This document shows, piece by piece, positions 62,710 to 64,000 of a stretch of DNA of 64,000 nt. Position 1 is the stretch's first letter, and every line of letters starts with the position of its first letter. Under the pieces are notes generated by a model. That model did not search any database, was not told the DNA's origin, and saw only the letters and a list, made by a program, of their open reading frames with translations. A program made the translations under genes and the position numbers. Location: contig CM032232.1 in NCBI GenBank assembly GCA_019009955.1, positions 139,663,501 to 139,727,500 of the forward strand, read 5' to 3'. This DNA comes from Riptortus pedestris (lineage: Eukaryota; Arthropoda; Insecta; Hemiptera; Alydidae).

Positions 62710-62849
62710 TTTATTAAAGGCTGAAAATTAAAAAAGTCCGTAACTAATCAGATTTCCCCCGAGCGTTACGTATTTGCATTTTTCTCATGACGTAAATTGT
62801 TCAAGGAGAACAATATTTGTTTTATGTAAATAGTCACCTGGACGAGTTC

Positions 62850-63212
62850 TACTTGGTTTTTGAGTTCCATTTCCGTTTTGTGTTGCGTTTCAATTTCTTT
62901 CCCATTTCTGTTTTGATTTCATCTCTGTTTTTCGTATTTTCTCTCTGTTTTGTGATCCTTTTATGTTTTGTGTTCCTTTAGGTTTTATGTTCTTTTTATG
63001 TTTTGAATCCCTTTTACGTTCTATGTTCCTTTTATGTTTTGTGTTCCTTTTGTGTTCTGTGTTCCTTTTATGCTTTGTGTTCCTTTTGTGTTTTGTTTAA
63101 TTTTGTTATTTTTTTGTATTGTTTTGTTTTCATTTAAGTTTTGTTATGTTTTTTAAGCTTTATTTTAGAGCAAAATCGCCAAAGCTGCGAAGCTCAAATA
63201 AATAAATAAACA
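62850..63212 (+). mobile_element. Short retroposon with LINE 3' end and repetitive body
   Basis: This is the plus-strand version of 49,712-50,170: TTTTGTGTTCC-type repeats from about 62,870, then AGAGCAAAATCGCCAAAGCT, GCGAAGCTC and an AAATAAATAAATAAA tail. Confidence 0.65.
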
Positions 63213-63264
63213 ATATTTGTTATTTACGCTTCAAATAAAGTGTTTCATAATATAACAGCTTATT

Positions 63265-63735
63265 GTTGATATGGCATGAGTAGAGTCCGAAAACTAAAAA
63301 AACGAAAATACCTCGGTTAGTATTAAAGTTAATGAATAAAATGTACATAACAACATTAATAGAACATTACATTTTCAATAAGATTGGTTCTATTAAATTT
63401 TTCGATCCGACGCATAATAACGGAGATATTAAGAATTTTAATTCCTCCCCTCTACACCCCCCGCTCCCCCCGTCCAATTTCAGCCGTTAAAAAACTTGAT
63501 CTTTCTTTTTAATAAAACACTAATATATCAAGTTTCGTAACGATTAAACAAAAATTGCGACTGCTAGAGCGGTAACATACAAATATATATATATATATAT
63601 ATACAATTTTGAACGGACCTCATTTTCGTCATCTTTCTTACTAGGTATGATAGATGGACATTTGAAGTCATTTTCGAAAATCGCGCCATGCGTACAACCC
63701 TAATAGCTGATTTCTCTTAAGGGAAATCTGCTAAA
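63265..63735 (-). mobile_element. Helentron-like element without its hairpin end
   Basis: It keeps CCTCGGTTAGTATT, GATCCGACGCATAATAACGG, GCTAGAGCGGTAACA, a short TA core and the palindromic end TTTCTCTTAAGGGAAATCTG. The hairpin end is missing. Confidence 0.65.
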
Positions 63736-63736
63736 T

Positions 63737-64000
63737 GCCGTCACCCAGCGGCTGCGTAAAGTAAGCTATTTCGCCTTATATTTAATATGTTTAAATAGAA
63801 ATTCGAAGAATAGAAGTGAGGGTGTACTGAACGCTGAAACCAATAAAGCACAAATTACTCTCTTGATATTAGAGCCATAAAAAATGTAAAGAAGAAGGAA
63901 CTGTAGTGCATGAATAGTTTAACAAGATTGGTTATAAAACATTTTACGACTCATAAAAACGAAGATATTATGAATTTTCAAATTCCTCCTCTAATCACCA
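63737..64000 (-). mobile_element. Helentron-like element cut by the window end
   Basis: It starts with a degraded hairpin end (GCCGTCACCCAGCGGCTGCG) directly after the previous copy, then shows GGTTATAAAACATTTTACG and AACGAAGATATTATGAATTT. It is the second case here of two copies joined end to end. Confidence 0.6.

Noticed and set aside
62243..62731. 162-codon open frame with twelve SGGILPPVTG repeats as a repetitive secreted or structural protein
   Set aside because: The 30-bp period opens five of six frames, there is no signal peptide or promoter context, and the flanks are decayed repeat sequence.

Overview
This window is AT-rich, repeat-dominated nuclear DNA of a eukaryote. It is most likely an arthropod, probably an insect: there are non-LTR retrotransposons of Jockey, I-type and CR1/L2-type appearance, hAT and Tc1/mariner elements, classical and Helentron-like Helitrons, a tRNA-derived SINE, and an LTR with a TATA box about 29 nt upstream of a TCAGTT initiator, as in arthropod promoters. 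The species cannot be named from the sequence. I see no convincing host gene, tRNA, rRNA or CRISPR array. Almost every open frame longer than 60 codons lies in a transposon or a microsatellite.

The largest structure is a direct tandem segmental duplication. Segment A (about 2,471-23,897) and segment B (about 24,297-38,373) align along their whole length. A is longer, mainly because of later insertions. Each copy supplies empty sites for insertions in the other, so several transposons can be bounded to the base and ordered in time. A-only insertions are a Jockey-like LINE (6,692-10,963), an RNase H LINE tail (about 11,763-12,577) and Helentron-like elements at 16,295, 19,770 and about 22,833. 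B-only insertions are a Helentron-like element (25,652-26,264) and a 134-bp hairpin insert (37,933-38,066). B also lacks blocks present in A at about 4,075-4,420, 17,110-17,640 and 20,520-21,590.

The dominant repeat is a non-autonomous family with more than 20 full or partial copies. One end is a palindrome (AGCAGATTTCCC plus its inverse), the middle is a (TA)n microsatellite, and the other end carries GGGAAATCTGCT, a CGCAGCCCCTGCG hairpin and TGACGGACTTTT. Sub-terminal inverted repeats, an internal microsatellite and a hairpin at one end match the HINE (Helentron-associated) architecture. A second Helitron type ends in a CCCGGGCGAAGCCGGG hairpin followed by CTAG|T.

There are two deep nests. 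hAT-1 (5,860-11,288, 8-bp target duplication) contains the Jockey-like LINE (12-bp target duplication), which contains hAT-2 (7,053-8,359, 8-bp target duplication). Further right, a classical Helitron (55,612-57,583) contains a Helentron-like element, which contains a solo LTR. A CR1/L2-like LINE fragment (about 53,672-54,960) is split by a Tc1/mariner element that keeps a trace of its transposase.

Layout: 1-1,910 repeat fragments; 1,913-3,224 Helitron; 2,471-23,897 segment A; 24,297-38,373 segment B; 38,374-45,640 Helentron-like copies, a Helitron and unassigned DNA; 45,640-53,370 Helentron-like copies, an LTR and a LINE-tail retroposon; 53,470-54,960 CT tract and split LINE; 55,612-60,759 Helitrons; 60,760-62,340 mostly unassigned; 62,341-62,709 a perfect 30-bp minisatellite; 62,850-64,000 LINE-tail retroposon and Helentron-like copies.
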